Below the pieces are notes generated by a model. The model was not told the origin of the DNA and searched no databases. It saw only the letters and a list, made by a program, of their open reading frames with translations. The translations under genes and the position numbers were made by a program. From Simkaniaceae bacterium (lineage in GTDB: Bacteria; Chlamydiota; Chlamydiia; Chlamydiales; Simkaniaceae): a stretch of DNA of 64,000 nt. This document shows positions 51,778-62,564 of the stretch, piece after piece (position 1 is the first letter of the stretch; each line of letters begins with the position of its first letter). The DNA lies in the NCBI GenBank assembly GCA_026708385.1, contig JAPOVA010000008.1:28635-92634 (forward strand). The letters run 5' to 3'.

Positions 51778-54700
51778 TTAACCGGCTGCCCTTTCGGGGC
51801 GTACGTTCAGGCAAAGCCCCTGCATCTCTTTCACGAGAACATTAAACGATTCGGGCATACCGGCTTTGAGGGTGTTATCCCCCTTTACGATCGATTCGTA
51901 AATCTTGGTTCTACCCGAGACATCATCCGACTTCACGGTCAACATCTCCTGCAAGAGGTAGGCCGCACCGTACGCCTCCAAAGCCCATACCTCCATCTCG
52001 CCGAACCGTTGCCCGCCCATCTGCGCCTTCCCCCCGAGAGGTTGTTGCGTCACGAGGGAATAGGGGCCGACGGCTCGTGCGTGAATCTTATCGGCGACAA
52101 GGTGGGAGAGCTTGAGCATGTATATATAGCCGACGACAACGGGATTGTCGAAACGCTCTCCCGTCCGTCCGTCATAGAGGGGCATTTTACCTGTCGTGGA
52201 GAGCTTGAGCTCCTCCATCATCTCCCAAATGCGCCCCTCGGGAAATCCCTCGAATACGGAACTCTTCACCCATATCCCGGCTTTTCTGGCGGCCATTCCC
52301 AAATGGGTTTCCAAAAGCTGTCCCATATTCATCCGGGAGGGCACACCGAGAGGGCTTAAAATCAACTCGATACTCTGCCCGTCGGCAAGGTAGGGCATGT
52401 CTGCCTCGGGAACGATATTCGAAACGACCCCTTTGTTACCATGCCGTCCCGCCATCTTATCTCCGACCTGTAGCTTTCTCTTCGTAGCCACATAGATCTT
52501 CACCTGACGAATCACACCCGGATCGAGCTCGGCATCCCCCTTGCGCATGTACTCGACTTCCGATTTGTGTCCCATCTCCAACTCCCGCATGCTCCTCTCG
52601 TAGTCGCGCAAGATCTTCTTCAGTGCGTCATAGGTATCGTTTTCCGGAAAAACCAAATGTTCGACACTCTCCGCTTCCAGAAGTTCGAGGGTCTCCTGAG
52701 TGATCTTCTCCCCTTTGTTGACGAGGACGTTCCCCGTGATCCGGTGCATGATCGGATCGGGCGCTTCATCCTCGAGCATAAGGGCCCCGAGTTTTTCATA
52801 GAGTCGGAACGAGAGCTCCTCCTCCTTTTCCCTGAATTCCTTGTGTATATCTTTGAGTCGCGTCGCCTCGCCGACAAGCTCATCATCCGTCTTCGACAAC
52901 TTATCCCGCCTGCTGAAGATCTTGACGTCCATGACAACACCCTCCGTTCCGGGGGGGGCCGTCAGAGAGGCATCCTTCACATCGGCCGCTTTTTCACCGA
53001 AAATCGCGCGTAACAACCGTTCTTCGGGGGAAAGTTCGGTCTCCGATTTGGGGGTGATCTTTCCGACCAAGACATCACCCGGTTTGACCTCGGCACCGAT
53101 CCGGATGATCCCGTCTTCGTCGAGATTGGCAAGAGCCTCCTCAGTGAAGTTCGGCACATCGCGGGTGATCTCCTCTTTTCCCAATTTCGTATCCCGTGCC
53201 GTCAATTCAAACTCCTCCAAGTAGATGGAGGTATAAGCATCCTCTTTGATCAGCTTCTCGGACATAATGATGGCATCTTCGTAGTTATATCCGCACCAAG
53301 GCATGAAAGCGACGAGAACATTCTTTCCCAGTGCGACCTCACCCTTATCGGTGGCAGGTCCGTCGGCAATCATATCTCCCGCCCTCACCTCACCCCCGAC
53401 ACGACAGAGCGGAGTCTGATTGATACAGGTACCCGCGTTGGAACGAAGAAATTTTTTGAGCATATAGCTCTTCCTGTCCATCCGGTTCGCCTTCGAAGAA
53501 ACGACGATCTCCAAACCATCCACGTACTCGACGATACCGTCCTCTTCGGCCACGACTACCGCCCCCGAATCGCGCGCCGTCCGCCCCTCCAACCCGGTGC
53601 CGACGATCGGAGCTTCGGTTTTCAGGAGAGGCACCGCCTGACGTTGCATGTTCGATCCCATCAAAGCACGGTTCGCATCATCATGTTCGAGAAAGGGGAT
53701 GAGTCCCGTCACGACGGAAACGAGTTGCTTCGAAGAGACATCCATGTGCGTGACACGATCGGCCTCGATCTTGAGCGGCTCTCCCCTGTATCTGGCCCAT
53801 ACGATCGACTCAACGAACATATTGTGTTCGTCAAGGGTTGCGGAGGCCTGCGCAATCACGCACCGCTCTTCATAATCGGCGGTCATATACTCGATCTCCT
53901 CGGTCACGACACCGTCCCGCACAATACGATAGGGCGTTTCGACAAAACCGAACTCGTTGATCTTCGCGTAAGAAGAAAGAGAGGTAATCAATCCGATGTT
54001 CGGCCCCTCGGGAGTCTCGATCGGACAGATGCGTCCGTAGTGGCTGGAATGTACGTCCCGCACCTCGAAGCCGGCTCTCTCTCTGTTAAGACCTCCCGGT
54101 CCGAGTGAGGAAAGGCGTCTTTTGTGCGTCAACTCCGCAATCGGATTGGTCTGATCCATAAACTGCGATAGCTGAGAACGGCCGAAGAAATCCTTCAACA
54201 ATCCGGCAAGCCCCTTCGCCGATACCAGCTTCCCCGGCGTCAGGGTGTCGGAAGAAAAATCGAAGAGGTTGATTCTCTCCTTGATGATCTTCTCCATCCG
54301 AGAAAGGCCGATGCGACACTGATTCTGCACGAGTTCACCGACGGAACGCACCCTTCTATTGGCCAAGTGATCGATATCATCGACCCGCGCCTCTTCGTCG
54401 CCCCCCTGTAATCGAATCAGGTACTTAAGGGCATCGATGATGTCCTCCTTTTTCAGCGTAACCGTCTCCAGATCCTCGTCTTTCGTCTCCTTGCCGAGCT
54501 TCCGATTCAACTTGTAACGTCCCACCCTTCCCAAGTTGTATCGCTTCGGATCGAAAAAAAGACGCATGATGGTCGATCGAGCATTCGAAAGGGTGGCCGG
54601 CTCTCCCGGGCGAAGCTTTCTGTAGAAGTCTTTAAGGGCCGATTCGTAAGAGTCGGTGGGATCCTTGGCGAGCATCTTGATGATCGGTCCCGTCTCGCCG

Positions 54701-55563
54701 GCATCTTCCGCAATCCGGATCGACGTAATTTTCGCATCCGACATCCGTTTGAGCATTGCCGTCGTCAATTTCTCGGCAGCCCGCCCGAAAACGGTGTCGG
54801 TCTCCCCGTCGATCACATCTTCCGCCAAGATCTTCCCGACGAGCGAGGGAAAATCCCGTTCCGAACGAATCTCCGCCGAACGGGTGGCGAAAAACTCCTC
54901 GATGATGTCGGCATCGGAAGAATAACCCAGGGTACGGGCAAAGGAGGTGGCCAATACCTTTCTCCGCCTCTTTTTCCGATCGACGTAGATGTAGATCAGG
55001 TCATTGATGTCGAAGGAGGCCTCCAGCCAACTTCCGCGATAGGGAATGATCCGGAATGAATGGAGCACATTCCCCTTCGCATGCTTTTCGGATTCGAAAG
55101 AAATACCGGGCGAGCGGTGCAACTGCGAGACGATCACCCTTTCGGCGCCATTGATGATGAAGGTTCCCTGCTCGGTCATGACGGGCAACGTACCCATATA
55201 GACCTCCTCCTCTTTGATGCCGGTTTCGTCGGTCAGACGAAATGCCACCTTGAGAACCACATTATGGGTGATCCCTCTCCGTATGCATTCTTCGGGAGAG
55301 TACTTGGGCACACCGAGAGAATAGGAGAGATACTCCAAAACCGTCTTTTCGTCGTAGGAGGTAATCGGAAAGGTCTCCCTGAAGACCTCCTCCAAACCGA
55401 TATTGACCCGTTCGTGGGCGGGCACATCCGCTTGAAGAAACTGTGCAAAGGACTTGGTTTGCACTTCGATGAGATTGGGGAGGTCGATGACCTCCTTCCT
55501 TTCGGTAAAGCTCACGCGCTCCGGCGCTCTTCCGGGGCTGTGAGAAGGATTATGGGGGGGCAT
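51778..55563 (-). CDS. rpoB: DNA-directed RNA polymerase subunit beta
   Basis: The predicted protein has 1261 residues. The rifampicin region is clear: [20 protein letters not shown] then [12 protein letters not shown], with the His and Ser that mark sensitive enzymes. [14 protein letters not shown] follows, and the C-terminal [20 protein letters not shown] is intact. The leader between rplL and rpoB is 117 bases, the longest gap within the operon, and may contain a processing or attenuation site. Confidence 0.98.
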   Translation of the reverse strand: MPPHNPSHSPGRAPERVSFTERKEVIDLPNLIEVQTKSFAQFLQADVPAHERVNIGLEEVFRETFPITSYDEKTVLEYLSYSLGVPKYSPEECIRRGITHNVVLKVAFRLTDETGIKEEEVYMGTLPVMTEQGTFIINGAERVIVSQLHRSPGISFESEKHAKGNVLHSFRIIPYRGSWLEASFDINDLIYIYVDRKKRRRKVLATSFARTLGYSSDADIIEEFFATRSAEIRSERDFPSLVGKILAEDVIDGETDTVFGRAAEKLTTAMLKRMSDAKITSIRIAEDAGETGPIIKMLAKDPTDSYESALKDFYRKLRPGEPATLSNARSTIMRLFFDPKRYNLGRVGRYKLNRKLGKETKDEDLETVTLKKEDIIDALKYLIRLQGGDEEARVDDIDHLANRRVRSVGELVQNQCRIGLSRMEKIIKERINLFDFSSDTLTPGKLVSAKGLAGLLKDFFGRSQLSQFMDQTNPIAELTHKRRLSSLGPGGLNRERAGFEVRDVHSSHYGRICPIETPEGPNIGLITSLSSYAKINEFGFVETPYRIVRDGVVTEEIEYMTADYEERCVIAQASATLDEHNMFVESIVWARYRGEPLKIEADRVTHMDVSSKQLVSVVTGLIPFLEHDDANRALMGSNMQRQAVPLLKTEAPIVGTGLEGRTARDSGAVVVAEEDGIVEYVDGLEIVVSSKANRMDRKSYMLKKFLRSNAGTCINQTPLCRVGGEVRAGDMIADGPATDKGEVALGKNVLVAFMPWCGYNYEDAIIMSEKLIKEDAYTSIYLEEFELTARDTKLGKEEITRDVPNFTEEALANLDEDGIIRIGAEVKPGDVLVGKITPKSETELSPEERLLRAIFGEKAADVKDASLTAPPGTEGVVMDVKIFSRRDKLSKTDDELVGEATRLKDIHKEFREKEEELSFRLYEKLGALMLEDEAPDPIMHRITGNVLVNKGEKITQETLELLEAESVEHLVFPENDTYDALKKILRDYERSMRELEMGHKSEVEYMRKGDAELDPGVIRQVKIYVATKRKLQVGDKMAGRHGNKGVVSNIVPEADMPYLADGQSIELILSPLGVPSRMNMGQLLETHLGMAARKAGIWVKSSVFEGFPEGRIWEMMEELKLSTTGKMPLYDGRTGERFDNPVVVGYIYMLKLSHLVADKIHARAVGPYSLVTQQPLGGKAQMGGQRFGEMEVWALEAYGAAYLLQEMLTVKSDDVSGRTKIYESIVKGDNTLKAGMPESFNVLVKEMQGLCLNVRPERAAG

Positions 55564-55680
55564 AGGAAAGACTCCGTACTAAAAAAAACAATAAAGGATT
55601 CGCAGGTCACCCACAAGGCAAATCATTTCCGATTTCATCAATGAAAAAGGAATGCGGGACCCTCAAGGCGTGTGACGCGC

Positions 55681-56091
55681 TTACAACCCTTTTAACGTAA
55701 CCTTTGCTCCCGCATCGACCAGCTTTTTCCGACATTCTTCCGCTTCGGCTTTCGGAGCGGACTCTTTAATGACCGAAGGTGTCCCCTCTACGAGACCCTT
55801 CGCATCCTTGAGGTTCAGTCCGGTGACCTCTCGTACGACCTTAATGGCGGCGATCTTCTTGTCTGCCGGCACCTCATCAAGGATGACTTGAAAATCGGTC
55901 GACTCCTGTTCGGCCGTGGCGGCTCCCCCCTCTTCCGGAGGCATCGCACCCGGCATCGCAGACGCAACCGCCGTCGCTCGCACGTCCCACGCCTCTTCGA
56001 GTGCCTTCTTGAGTTTCGACAAATCCGAAACGGAAAGCTTACTCAAGGTTTCAACGATATTGTCAATGTGTTCTTCTTGTTGGTTAGTCAC
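55681..56091 (-). CDS. rplL: Ribosomal protein L7/L12
   Basis: The predicted protein has 136 residues, slightly longer than usual. The N-terminal dimerisation helix (IVETLSKLSVSDLSKLKKAL) is followed by an Ala/Glu-rich hinge and the conserved C-terminal domain with KIAAIKVVREVTGLNLKDAK and VEGTPSVIKE. It forms the ribosomal stalk with L10. It lies 32 bases after rplJ. Confidence 0.97.
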   Translation of the reverse strand: MTNQQEEHIDNIVETLSKLSVSDLSKLKKALEEAWDVRATAVASAMPGAMPPEEGGAATAEQESTDFQVILDEVPADKKIAAIKVVREVTGLNLKDAKGLVEGTPSVIKESAPKAEAEECRKKLVDAGAKVTLKGL

Positions 56092-56123
56092 GGTTGGCTC
56101 CCCCGTCCTCTATGGTTTATATT

Positions 56124-56648
56124 CTAACTCTCCGTATTCGCTTTTGCGACTTTGGCCTCCAAGCAATGCGGAATGCTCGCCAGTACGCCGTGCATCACGC
56201 CGACCGTTTGCGTCGGTACGGCGGTGAGCGTGCCGAGTAATTGCGCACGCATCTCGCTTTTGCCGGGCAACCGCGCAATTTCCGCTACCTGTTCCCTCGA
56301 ACAGACCTCCCCCTCCATGTAGGCAACCGGCACGTCCACTTTATCCTTGTGCTCCTTCCGGTAAGCGAAAAGAGCTTTAACGGCATCGAGCACATCACCT
56401 TGCGAGCACACCATCCCTATGTGTCCCCGCAATGCATCACGATCGATGCGGAGACCGATCTCCTCCGCGGCTTTGAGAAAAATCCGCTTCTTCACGATAT
56501 GCAACTCTCCCATCACTTCTCGTAATCCCGAACGAAGAGTAAAGAAGAGATTGGGATCGATCTTCTCATAGCTCATCACTGCAAACCCCGTCGACTCTCG
56601 CATCCGGTCCCTCACCTGATCGAGTAGCAGTTGTTTCTCGGCTCTCAT
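56124..56648 (-). CDS. rplJ: Ribosomal protein L10
   Basis: The predicted protein has 174 residues starting MRAEKQLLLDQVRDRM. The FAVMSYEKIDPNLFFTLRSGLR region is the typical N-terminal globular domain, followed by the long C-terminal helix that anchors L7/L12 dimers. It is placed between rplA (9 bases) and rplL, as in the usual operon. Confidence 0.95.
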   Translation of the reverse strand: MRAEKQLLLDQVRDRMRESTGFAVMSYEKIDPNLFFTLRSGLREVMGELHIVKKRIFLKAAEEIGLRIDRDALRGHIGMVCSQGDVLDAVKALFAYRKEHKDKVDVPVAYMEGEVCSREQVAEIARLPGKSEMRAQLLGTLTAVPTQTVGVMHGVLASIPHCLEAKVAKANTES

Positions 56649-56657
56649 TACACTCCT

Positions 56658-57359
56658 TTAATTCGCCCCCGGCAGGGAACTCACATCTACCTTAATGCCC
56701 GGCCCCATCGTCGAAGAGAGGAAAAGTCCGCGCAAATAGTGTCCCTTGGCGGTGGTCGGTTTTGCCCGAAGAACGGCTTGAACGAACACCTCGACATTCT
56801 CCACGATCTTCTCTTTGAGGAAAGAAAGTTTGCCGACGGTACTGTTGATAATGCCATTCTTATCGACCTTAAACTCAACCTTCCCCTTTTTGATTTCCCC
56901 GGTCGCCTTCGCCGGATCGGCAGTCACGGTCCCGGCCTTCGGAGTGGGCATCAACCCCCTAGGGCCGAGAATTTTACCCAATTTTCCTACCTCCCGCATC
57001 ATATCGGGAGTCACGACCAAAGCATCGAAATCAACCCACCCACCCCCGATCTTTTCGATCAGATCCTTATCTCCGACAAAATCGGCACCGGCCTCCTTCG
57101 CAACAGTCACCTTCTCCCCTCGGGCCAACACGACGACGATCGGGTTTTTTCCGATTCCGTGAGGAAGCAAAACCGTACTCCGCACCTGCTGATCCGATTT
57201 TTTAGGGTCGATACCGAGACGCAAAGAGAGGTCGACCGATTCGTCGAATCTCGGCGGAGGTACCCTCTTCAAGAGATCGATCGCTTCATCCAACGTGTGG
57301 ATCCGCCCCCGCTCACATAAACTCCGTATCTCTCCGAATCGCTTGGAATGTCTTGCCAT
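56658..57359 (-). CDS. rplA: Ribosomal protein L1
   Basis: The predicted protein has 233 residues. The ATG at 57359 (MARHSKRFGEIRSLC) is chosen by family length; the frame extends ten codons upstream into rplK. GPRGLMPTPKAGTV, the L1 signature, is intact, and KGHYLRG lies near the C-terminus. It lies 7 bases after rplK. Confidence 0.96.
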   Translation of the reverse strand: MARHSKRFGEIRSLCERGRIHTLDEAIDLLKRVPPPRFDESVDLSLRLGIDPKKSDQQVRSTVLLPHGIGKNPIVVVLARGEKVTVAKEAGADFVGDKDLIEKIGGGWVDFDALVVTPDMMREVGKLGKILGPRGLMPTPKAGTVTADPAKATGEIKKGKVEFKVDKNGIINSTVGKLSFLKEKIVENVEVFVQAVLRAKPTTAKGHYLRGLFLSSTMGPGIKVDVSSLPGAN

Positions 57360-57366
57360 CGGTTCG

Positions 57367-57795
57367 TTATCCCTCCACGATATCCACACCCATCGAACGG
57401 GCCGTACCCGCCACGATCAGCTCCGCCGCCTCATCGGAACACACCCGCAGATCGGGTCGTTTCCGCGCGGCAATCTTCTTTACCTGAGAGCGGTTCAGTC
57501 GGGCCACTTTATCCCGGTTGGGAACGGAAGACCCCTTGTCGATATTTGCCTCACTCAAAATCAATCGGGACATGGGCGGTTGTTTGGTTACGAACGTAAA
57601 GCTTTTATCGGAAAATACGAAAATCTCAACAGGAAGGATATCACCGCCTTTATCCTGCGTTTTTGCATTAAACTCCTTACAAAATGCCATGATGTTGACA
57701 CCCGCAGCACCGAGAGCGGGTCCGATAGGCGGCGCGGGCGTCGCTTTCCCCGCCTGAACCTGTAGTTTAATCTTCTTGTCGAGTTTTTTAGCCAT
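57367..57795 (-). CDS. rplK: Ribosomal protein L11
   Basis: The predicted protein has 142 residues, the normal length. It starts [20 protein letters not shown], followed by the proline-rich [18 protein letters not shown] that binds 23S rRNA in the GTPase centre, and the C-terminal [10 protein letters not shown] signature. It lies 8 bases after nusG. Confidence 0.97.
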   Translation of the reverse strand: MAKKLDKKIKLQVQAGKATPAPPIGPALGAAGVNIMAFCKEFNAKTQDKGGDILPVEIFVFSDKSFTFVTKQPPMSRLILSEANIDKGSSVPNRDKVARLNRSQVKKIAARKRPDLRVCSDEAAELIVAGTARSMGVDIVEG

Positions 57796-57803
57796 GGATC
57801 TCT

Positions 57804-58355
57804 CTATTCCACTTCCGTATCCGAGGTCACTTCCTCTACCTGCCAGAACTCAAGGTCATCTACAGGGGTCTCCCGGCCGAAGATGGAAACCATGGCACTC
57901 AGACGTCCCCTCTCATGGTTCACCTCTTGGATCACGCCGATGAAATTGACGAACACGCCATCGATAATCTTGACCCGGTCTCCGACGGCACACTTGTGCT
58001 TGTGCACGACCGCCCCCTTCTTCTGTTGAAGATCTTGCAAGATATCGTGCACCTCGCCGTCCGACAGAGGAACCGGTACACCACCCCCCATGAAGTCGAT
58101 CACACCGTTCGTTTCCTTTACGTACATCCACGTCTCATCGTTCATCCGCATCTTGACCAACGCATAGCCCGGCCAGAGTCGTTTTTCGGTAACCCTTTGC
58201 TCCCCCTTTTTTACTTCGGCCACATTTTCCGAAGGTACGAGAATCTCTTCGATCAAACCATCCATCCCCTTCACATGACGGTTTTCTTCCAAGGTCTTCT
58301 TCACTTTCTTCTCTTGGCCGGACATCACTCGGATCACATACCAACGACTTTCCAT
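57804..58355 (-). CDS. nusG: Transcription termination/antitermination factor NusG
   Basis: The predicted protein has 183 residues, with the NGN domain [31 protein letters not shown] and a C-terminal KOW motif [17 protein letters not shown]. It couples RNA polymerase to ribosome or Rho. It lies 20 bases after secE. Confidence 0.96.
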   Translation of the reverse strand: MESRWYVIRVMSGQEKKVKKTLEENRHVKGMDGLIEEILVPSENVAEVKKGEQRVTEKRLWPGYALVKMRMNDETWMYVKETNGVIDFMGGGVPVPLSDGEVHDILQDLQQKKGAVVHKHKCAVGDRVKIIDGVFVNFIGVIQEVNHERGRLSAMVSIFGRETPVDDLEFWQVEEVTSDTEVE

Positions 58356-58375
58356 CTTCCCCCTTTCCTATTCGA

Positions 58376-58627
58376 TCACCCGATCGAACGGACCATCCCG
58401 GCAATCCCCTCCAACAAGAAACGAATCACGAGATCGACAACATACATCCCGATTCCCAACACGAATACGGCGCCGACAACGACTTTCGTGTGAGAGACGA
58501 GTTCCTCCTTCGTCGTCCACGAGACCTTCCTCATCTCATCCTTCATTTCCCGAAAGCGATCGGGAAACCGTCTCGCTCTTTTTCGACGTGCCAAACCCGA
58601 TTCGGCGACCTTCTGAGAGACGGACAT
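58376..58627 (-). CDS. secE: Preprotein translocase subunit SecE
   Basis: The predicted protein has 83 residues from the ATG at 58627 (MSVSQKVAESGL); ATGs at 58651 and further upstream are in frame, the latter within the tRNA gene. The cytoplasmic helix MKDEMRKVSWTTKEELVSHT is the SecE signature, followed by one transmembrane segment VVVGAVFVLGIGMYVVDLVI. Small single-span SecE proteins are normal for chlamydiae. Confidence 0.9.
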   Translation of the reverse strand: MSVSQKVAESGLARRKRARRFPDRFREMKDEMRKVSWTTKEELVSHTKVVVGAVFVLGIGMYVVDLVIRFLLEGIAGMVRSIG

Positions 58628-58664
58628 ATTGCGCCTATTTTTCCTCTTCATACACCACATACTA

Positions 58665-58738
58665 CGAGTGCGGAGGGATTCGAACCCCCGACCGGCGACT
58701 TTGGAGATCGCTGCTCTAGCCAACTGAGCTACGCACCC
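58665..58738 (-). tRNA. tRNA-Trp (CCA)
   Basis: A 74-base cloverleaf: acceptor ggtgcg/cgcact with one G-U pair, D arm gctcagttggctagagc, anticodon stem gcgat/gtcgc with loop ctCCAaa, and T arm cggggGTTCGAATccc-like. It lies between tuf and secE, as in other chlamydiae. Confidence 0.95.
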
Positions 58739-58746
58739 CCGAGATA

Positions 58747-59931
58747 TTACTCGATAATCTTCGTCACCGTACCGGCTCCGACCGTACGTCCGCCCTCACG
58801 AATCGCAAAACGCATTCCCTCCTCCATGGCAACGGGGGCAATCAACTCAACGGTCAATTCCACATCATCACCCGGCATAACCATTTCGACTCCATCCGGC
58901 AATGTGACGGTACCCGTCACATCGGTCGTACGTATGAAGAATTGTGGCCGGTACCCCGTAAAAAACGGTTTATGCCTCCCCCCCTCCTCTTTCTTCAGAA
59001 CGTAGACGGTTGCCTTAAACTTGGTGTGCGGGGTACACGTTCCGGGAGCGGCCAAAACCATCCCTCTCGTAATATCCTTTTTGTCGGTCCCGCGCAACAA
59101 TACACCGACGTTCTCACCCGCTCGCGCCTCATCCAAGGGTTTGTTAAACATCTCCAGTCCGGTCGCCACGGTATCCCGCGTTTCACGCAAGCCGACGATC
59201 TGCACCTTGTCGTTCATCCGAATGATCCCCTTCTCGACGCGCCCCGTCGCGACGGTACCCCGTCCGGGGATGGAAAAGACATCTTCGACCGGCATCAGGA
59301 AGGGCTTATCCACCTCCCTCTGAGGAGTGGGGATGTTGTCATCGACGGCATGCATGAGCTCTTCGATTTTCTCCGCCCACACCGCCTCCCCTTCCAAAGC
59401 TTTAAGGGCCGATCCGCGAATAATCGGACAACCCTTATACTCATGCACTTCGAGTAACTCGGCTACCTCCATCTCTATCAAATCGACCAACTCCTCATCC
59501 TCCTTCCCTACCTGGTCCATTTTGTTGATGAAGACTACGATCGCCGGTACGCCGACCTGACGTGCCAAAAGAATGTGTTCCTTCGTCTGGGGCATGGGCC
59601 CGTCGGCCGCACCGACGACGAGAATCGCACCGTCCATCTGAGCGGCACCCGTAATCATGTTCTTGACGTAGTCGGCGTGCCCGGGACAGTCGACGTGCGC
59701 ATAGTGTCGCTTGTCGGTTTCGTACTCGACATGACTGGAGTTGATGGTAATCCCGCGCGCCTTTTCCTCCGGCGAATTATCAATCGCCTCGTAGTCTTTG
59801 AACTCCGCTCCACCCTTTTTCGAAAGGGTATGGGTGATTGCTGCCGTCAGTGTCGTTTTTCCGTGGTCGACATGACCGATCGTGCCGATGTTAACGTGCG
59901 GTTTGTTTCTCTGAAAGGTTTCCTTTGCCAT
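58747..59931 (-). CDS. tuf: Translation elongation factor Tu
   Basis: The predicted protein has 394 residues. G1 GHVDHGKT lies at 19-26, [20 protein letters not shown] contains G3, and NKMD the base-recognition motif. The three-domain EF-Tu layout is complete, and the C-terminal [13 protein letters not shown] is typical. It delivers aminoacyl-tRNA to the ribosome. A decayed copy of part of domain 2-3 lies on the other side of tRNA-Thr at about 60290-60455. Confidence 0.98.
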   Translation of the reverse strand: MAKETFQRNKPHVNIGTIGHVDHGKTTLTAAITHTLSKKGGAEFKDYEAIDNSPEEKARGITINSSHVEYETDKRHYAHVDCPGHADYVKNMITGAAQMDGAILVVGAADGPMPQTKEHILLARQVGVPAIVVFINKMDQVGKEDEELVDLIEMEVAELLEVHEYKGCPIIRGSALKALEGEAVWAEKIEELMHAVDDNIPTPQREVDKPFLMPVEDVFSIPGRGTVATGRVEKGIIRMNDKVQIVGLRETRDTVATGLEMFNKPLDEARAGENVGVLLRGTDKKDITRGMVLAAPGTCTPHTKFKATVYVLKKEEGGRHKPFFTGYRPQFFIRTTDVTGTVTLPDGVEMVMPGDDVELTVELIAPVAMEEGMRFAIREGGRTVGAGTVTKIIE

Positions 59932-59960
59932 TCGTACTTCAACTCCTCCGACCGGGGTTA

Positions 59961-60032
59961 TGCCCGAAACAGGAATCGAACCTGCGACCGCTTACTTACC
60001 ATGCAAGTGCTCTACCCCTGAGCTATTCGGGC
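59961..60032 (-). tRNA. tRNA-Thr (GGU)
   Basis: A 72-base cloverleaf: acceptor gcccgaa/ttcgggc plus discriminator A, D arm gctcaggggtagagc, anticodon stem cttgc/gtaag with loop atGGTaa, and T arm with GGTTCGATTCC. It lies between infA and tuf. Confidence 0.95.
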
Positions 60033-60289
60033 GTTTGCCTAACGTGTACGGTGCCCGTCCACACAGGAGACCGATTTTCACCGAACACCGGCGCAAACCC
60101 ATCCCGTCGCAAACGCAAACCAAAGATCCCGCCTGTCCGGTACGACACGCCTACGGAGTCTAGTCATCGACTTAAAAAAACGCAAGCCCCCTATCGGCAC
60201 TTTTCCCCCCTCGTCCCTTTTCACACGATCACGACCACCCCGTTTTCCGAGACGACACGACGAGGTCGCGTTCGACGGCTCCCTTCCCC

Positions 60290-60455
60290 TTCGACTTGAC
60301 CGGCCTTTTCACAGAGCGGTAGCCGGCACCCCCCGTAAAAACGGCCTACGCCCCCCCCCTCTTCTCTTTCGGAACGTAGACGGTCCCCCTACACTCGGTG
60401 TGCGCGGTAGGCATCCCGGGGGCAACCGAAACCACCCCTCTCGTACGATCTCGCA
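60290..60455 (-). pseudogene. Decayed fragment of a tuf gene
   Basis: The segment aligns with 58935-59075 inside tuf: shared strings include ccgtaaaaacgg, then a cccctcttctcttt / cccctcctcttt stretch, gaacgtagacggt, cttggtgtgcg / ctcggtgtgcg, and accatccctctcgta / accacccctctcgta. Substitutions and small indels interrupt any reading frame. The clearest part is 60330-60450. It is likely the remainder of a former second tuf copy or of a failed duplication. Confidence 0.8.
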
Positions 60456-60464
60456 AGACATACA

Positions 60465-60683
60465 CTATCTCTGACGATAAATGATACGCGCCTTCGTCAG
60501 ATCGTAGGGAGAGACCTCAACCGTCACGGAATCTCCGACGAGGACGCGGATATTGCGCACCCGCATCCTACCGCAGAGGTGGGCGAATACGATCCTCCCG
60601 TTTTCCAAAACGACACGAAAGGTCATGTTTGACAACAACTCTTCCACCTTCCCCTCCAGCTTGATCGGCTCTTCTTTTGCCAT
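60465..60683 (-). CDS. infA: Translation initiation factor IF-1
   Basis: The predicted protein has 72 residues, the normal IF-1 length. It is a single OB fold with [20 protein letters not shown], a [17 protein letters not shown] block and a [16 protein letters not shown] end; most bacteria have H(I/L)SGKMR and RITYR here. It occupies the usual chlamydial position before tRNA-Thr and tuf. Confidence 0.96.
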   Translation of the reverse strand: MAKEEPIKLEGKVEELLSNMTFRVVLENGRIVFAHLCGRMRVRNIRVLVGDSVTVEVSPYDLTKARIIYRQR

Positions 60684-61070
60684 ATCCTTACCATAACCCC
60701 ACGCAACACCCCCGAAGCCCGTAAGGCCACACCGGTTTCCCGCCCATCGTACCGGAAAAAACCTATCGTTACACCTTATTTCCTTGCGGGAACGGCACCT
60801 CCCGCCAACGGAACCCTATGACACGGCCCCTATGACACGGCAAAGACCGGTAACGACAGGGCACGGAACATTTCGGACGCGGGGAGGGAACCACCGCGAA
60901 ATCCGGAGACATCTTGTCCGGCGTACCCCCGGCCGAAAACCGAGGATCCCTCCGGGTACCACGACTCCGAAAACCACCGAACAACGTCGCAACCGATATC
61001 TCCCGACAGTCGCACTTACTTAAGAGCTACACCTCCGGGAAAAACCGCATCGTCTCCCTCCCCATGCCCC
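60684..61070. other. No convincing gene
   Basis: Frames at 60784-61023 (plus) and 60769-60984 (minus) are opposite one another, Arg/Thr-rich and lack ribosome-binding sites. The infA promoter should lie near 60690-60780, but I could not pick hexamers confidently. Confidence 0.4.
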
Positions 61071-61490
61071 TCAATCGAAACGGGTCGACGAGGTATCATC
61101 GAGAGCCACCTCCTTCTCCCGCCCGGGCAAACAGGCCGACAATGATGAGAGAAAGCCCGCAAAGCCACCGACAAAAGCACCCAAAGCACCCGCCAATCGA
61201 TATCCTACGAAGGTCGCAAGGGCGGTTGTCGTAGCACACACTACGCCCGCAACGACCCATACCGGTGAGAAGGGGGAGGGCGCGTATTCCCGAGAGTCGG
61301 TACTCGCCGTCGATGATGAGTCGGGGGGGGGGGAGGCCGCATACTCCCGAGAATCGGTGCCTGTTGCCGATGACGAGTCGGAGAGAGGGTAGTCCGTATA
61401 CCCCACCGATCCGACACCCACCCCCGTCGACCACCCGGGATAGGAACCCGACCGACTTGCCATACTTGCCATACTTGCCATACTTGCCAT
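61071..61490 (-). CDS. Inc-like protein with MAS repeat start and C11 tract
   Basis: The predicted protein has 139 residues. A tgaggaggtggccgttt site precedes four tandem ATG-GCA-AGT units, so it starts MASMASMASMASRSG (the written frame begins at the first ATG, 61490). A Ser/Thr-rich N-terminal half follows, with the near-repeat SSSATGTDSREYAASP and SSSTASTDSREYAPSP. Two hydrophobic segments lie at about 76-93 (VWVVAGVVCATTTALATF) and 99-117, separated by a tight turn, followed by a charged tail. This is an Inc-like hairpin. Eleven C in a row (61323-61333 on the plus strand as G) encode part of SPPPD near residue 55; a one-base slip would truncate the protein before the membrane domain. Confidence 0.7.
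   Translation of the reverse strand: MASMASMASMASRSGSYPGWSTGVGVGSVGYTDYPLSDSSSATGTDSREYAASPPPDSSSTASTDSREYAPSPFSPVWVVAGVVCATTTALATFVGYRLAGALGAFVGGFAGFLSSLSACLPGREKEVALDDTSSTRFD
61455..61490. repeat. Four tandem 9-bp repeats at a start codon
   Basis: The plus-strand unit acttgccat is perfectly repeated four times. Each unit supplies an ATG, so the distance from ribosome-binding site to start codon and the N-terminal length can vary without changing the frame. Confidence 0.9.
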
Positions 61491-61757
61491 AAACGGCCAC
61501 CTCCTCACCTAATCTCTCCACTCGTCACCGGGAGAGGCTACCACACACGGGAAAATATATCTACCTCCGGAACACCACGGGCAACGTCCCACCCCCCTAC
61601 CTATCGCAAAAGAGGGGATGGGGTCGCCATGGAATGTCTCGGGAAGATCCCGGGCAAGGCGAGCATGTGTTCAAGTGCTTTTGTGCGACTGCCCCGACAC
61701 AAAAATAGACATGCGGTATATAAGATACGGGGGAAGGGTGCGAAAAAAGATCCGTCC

Positions 61758-62564
61758 ATGGCTTTTGCAAAGATCGACACTGTCAACGTGTACTACGAGA
61801 GTACGGAGCAAAGGGGCGAGACGATCCTCTTTGTTCCCGGATTTACTGCGCACAGAGAGTCATGGCGACCACTTGCCGAACGGTTGGCGTCGTCCCACGG
61901 GACGGTTCTGTTCGACAATCGGGGATCCGGCGAGTCGGATACTCCCGAAGGGCCGTATACGATGGAGATGTTGGCGCGAGATCTCCTCGGCCTCATGGAT
62001 GCGCTCGATATTGTCGACGCACACTTCATGGGTGCATCCATGGGAACGGCCATCATCCAAACGGTCGCCCTTATCGCGCCGGAAAGAGTCAAAAGCAGCG
62101 TCCTCATCGCCCCTTTCGCACAACTTCCCGAAACGACCGCCATGCATATTACCACCGTCGGCAAGCTTTTTCTGGCGCAGATTCCGATGGAATTGATCAT
62201 CGAAAACAGCATCCCGTGGTTATACGGTAGCCGGGTCACGGGGAATCGCGACGCGGTTGCGAAGCTCATCGAAAACAGGATGAATGACCCTCTCTCGCAC
62301 AACCTAACCGGCTTTTTCGGACAGTGTGCCGCCCTCAAGGAGTACGACATACGAGACCGATTGGGAGAGATCCGGCACCCCGTCCTTCTGATAGCGGGAG
62401 AGGAAGATCTGACCACCCCCCTCATTTGCGCCCGGTATCTGCATGACCGCTTGCCGAACGCCACTCTGCGCACAATCCCCCGTGTGGGGCACATGGTATA
62501 CGATGAACAACCCGAAAAGGTCTACCGCGAGGTGGTCGGTTTCATTCCGCCACCTGTTCCGTGA
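61758..62564 (+). CDS. Alpha/beta hydrolase
   Basis: The predicted protein has 268 residues from the ATG before AFAKIDTVNVYYEST; upstream in-frame starts lack a ribosome-binding site. The fold is clear: LFVPGFTAHRESWRPLAERL (oxyanion loop), VLFDNRGSGESDTP, the nucleophile elbow GASMG (Ser near 93), a catalytic Asp in AGEEDLTTPL near 214 and His in VGHMVYDE near 243. The family spans esterases, thioesterases and haloperoxidase-like enzymes; the substrate is unknown. There is no signal peptide. The 3' end overlaps the convergent ptsN-like gene by 23 bases. Confidence 0.85.
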   Translation: MAFAKIDTVNVYYESTEQRGETILFVPGFTAHRESWRPLAERLASSHGTVLFDNRGSGESDTPEGPYTMEMLARDLLGLMDALDIVDAHFMGASMGTAIIQTVALIAPERVKSSVLIAPFAQLPETTAMHITTVGKLFLAQIPMELIIENSIPWLYGSRVTGNRDAVAKLIENRMNDPLSHNLTGFFGQCAALKEYDIRDRLGEIRHPVLLIAGEEDLTTPLICARYLHDRLPNATLRTIPRVGHMVYDEQPEKVYREVVGFIPPPVP

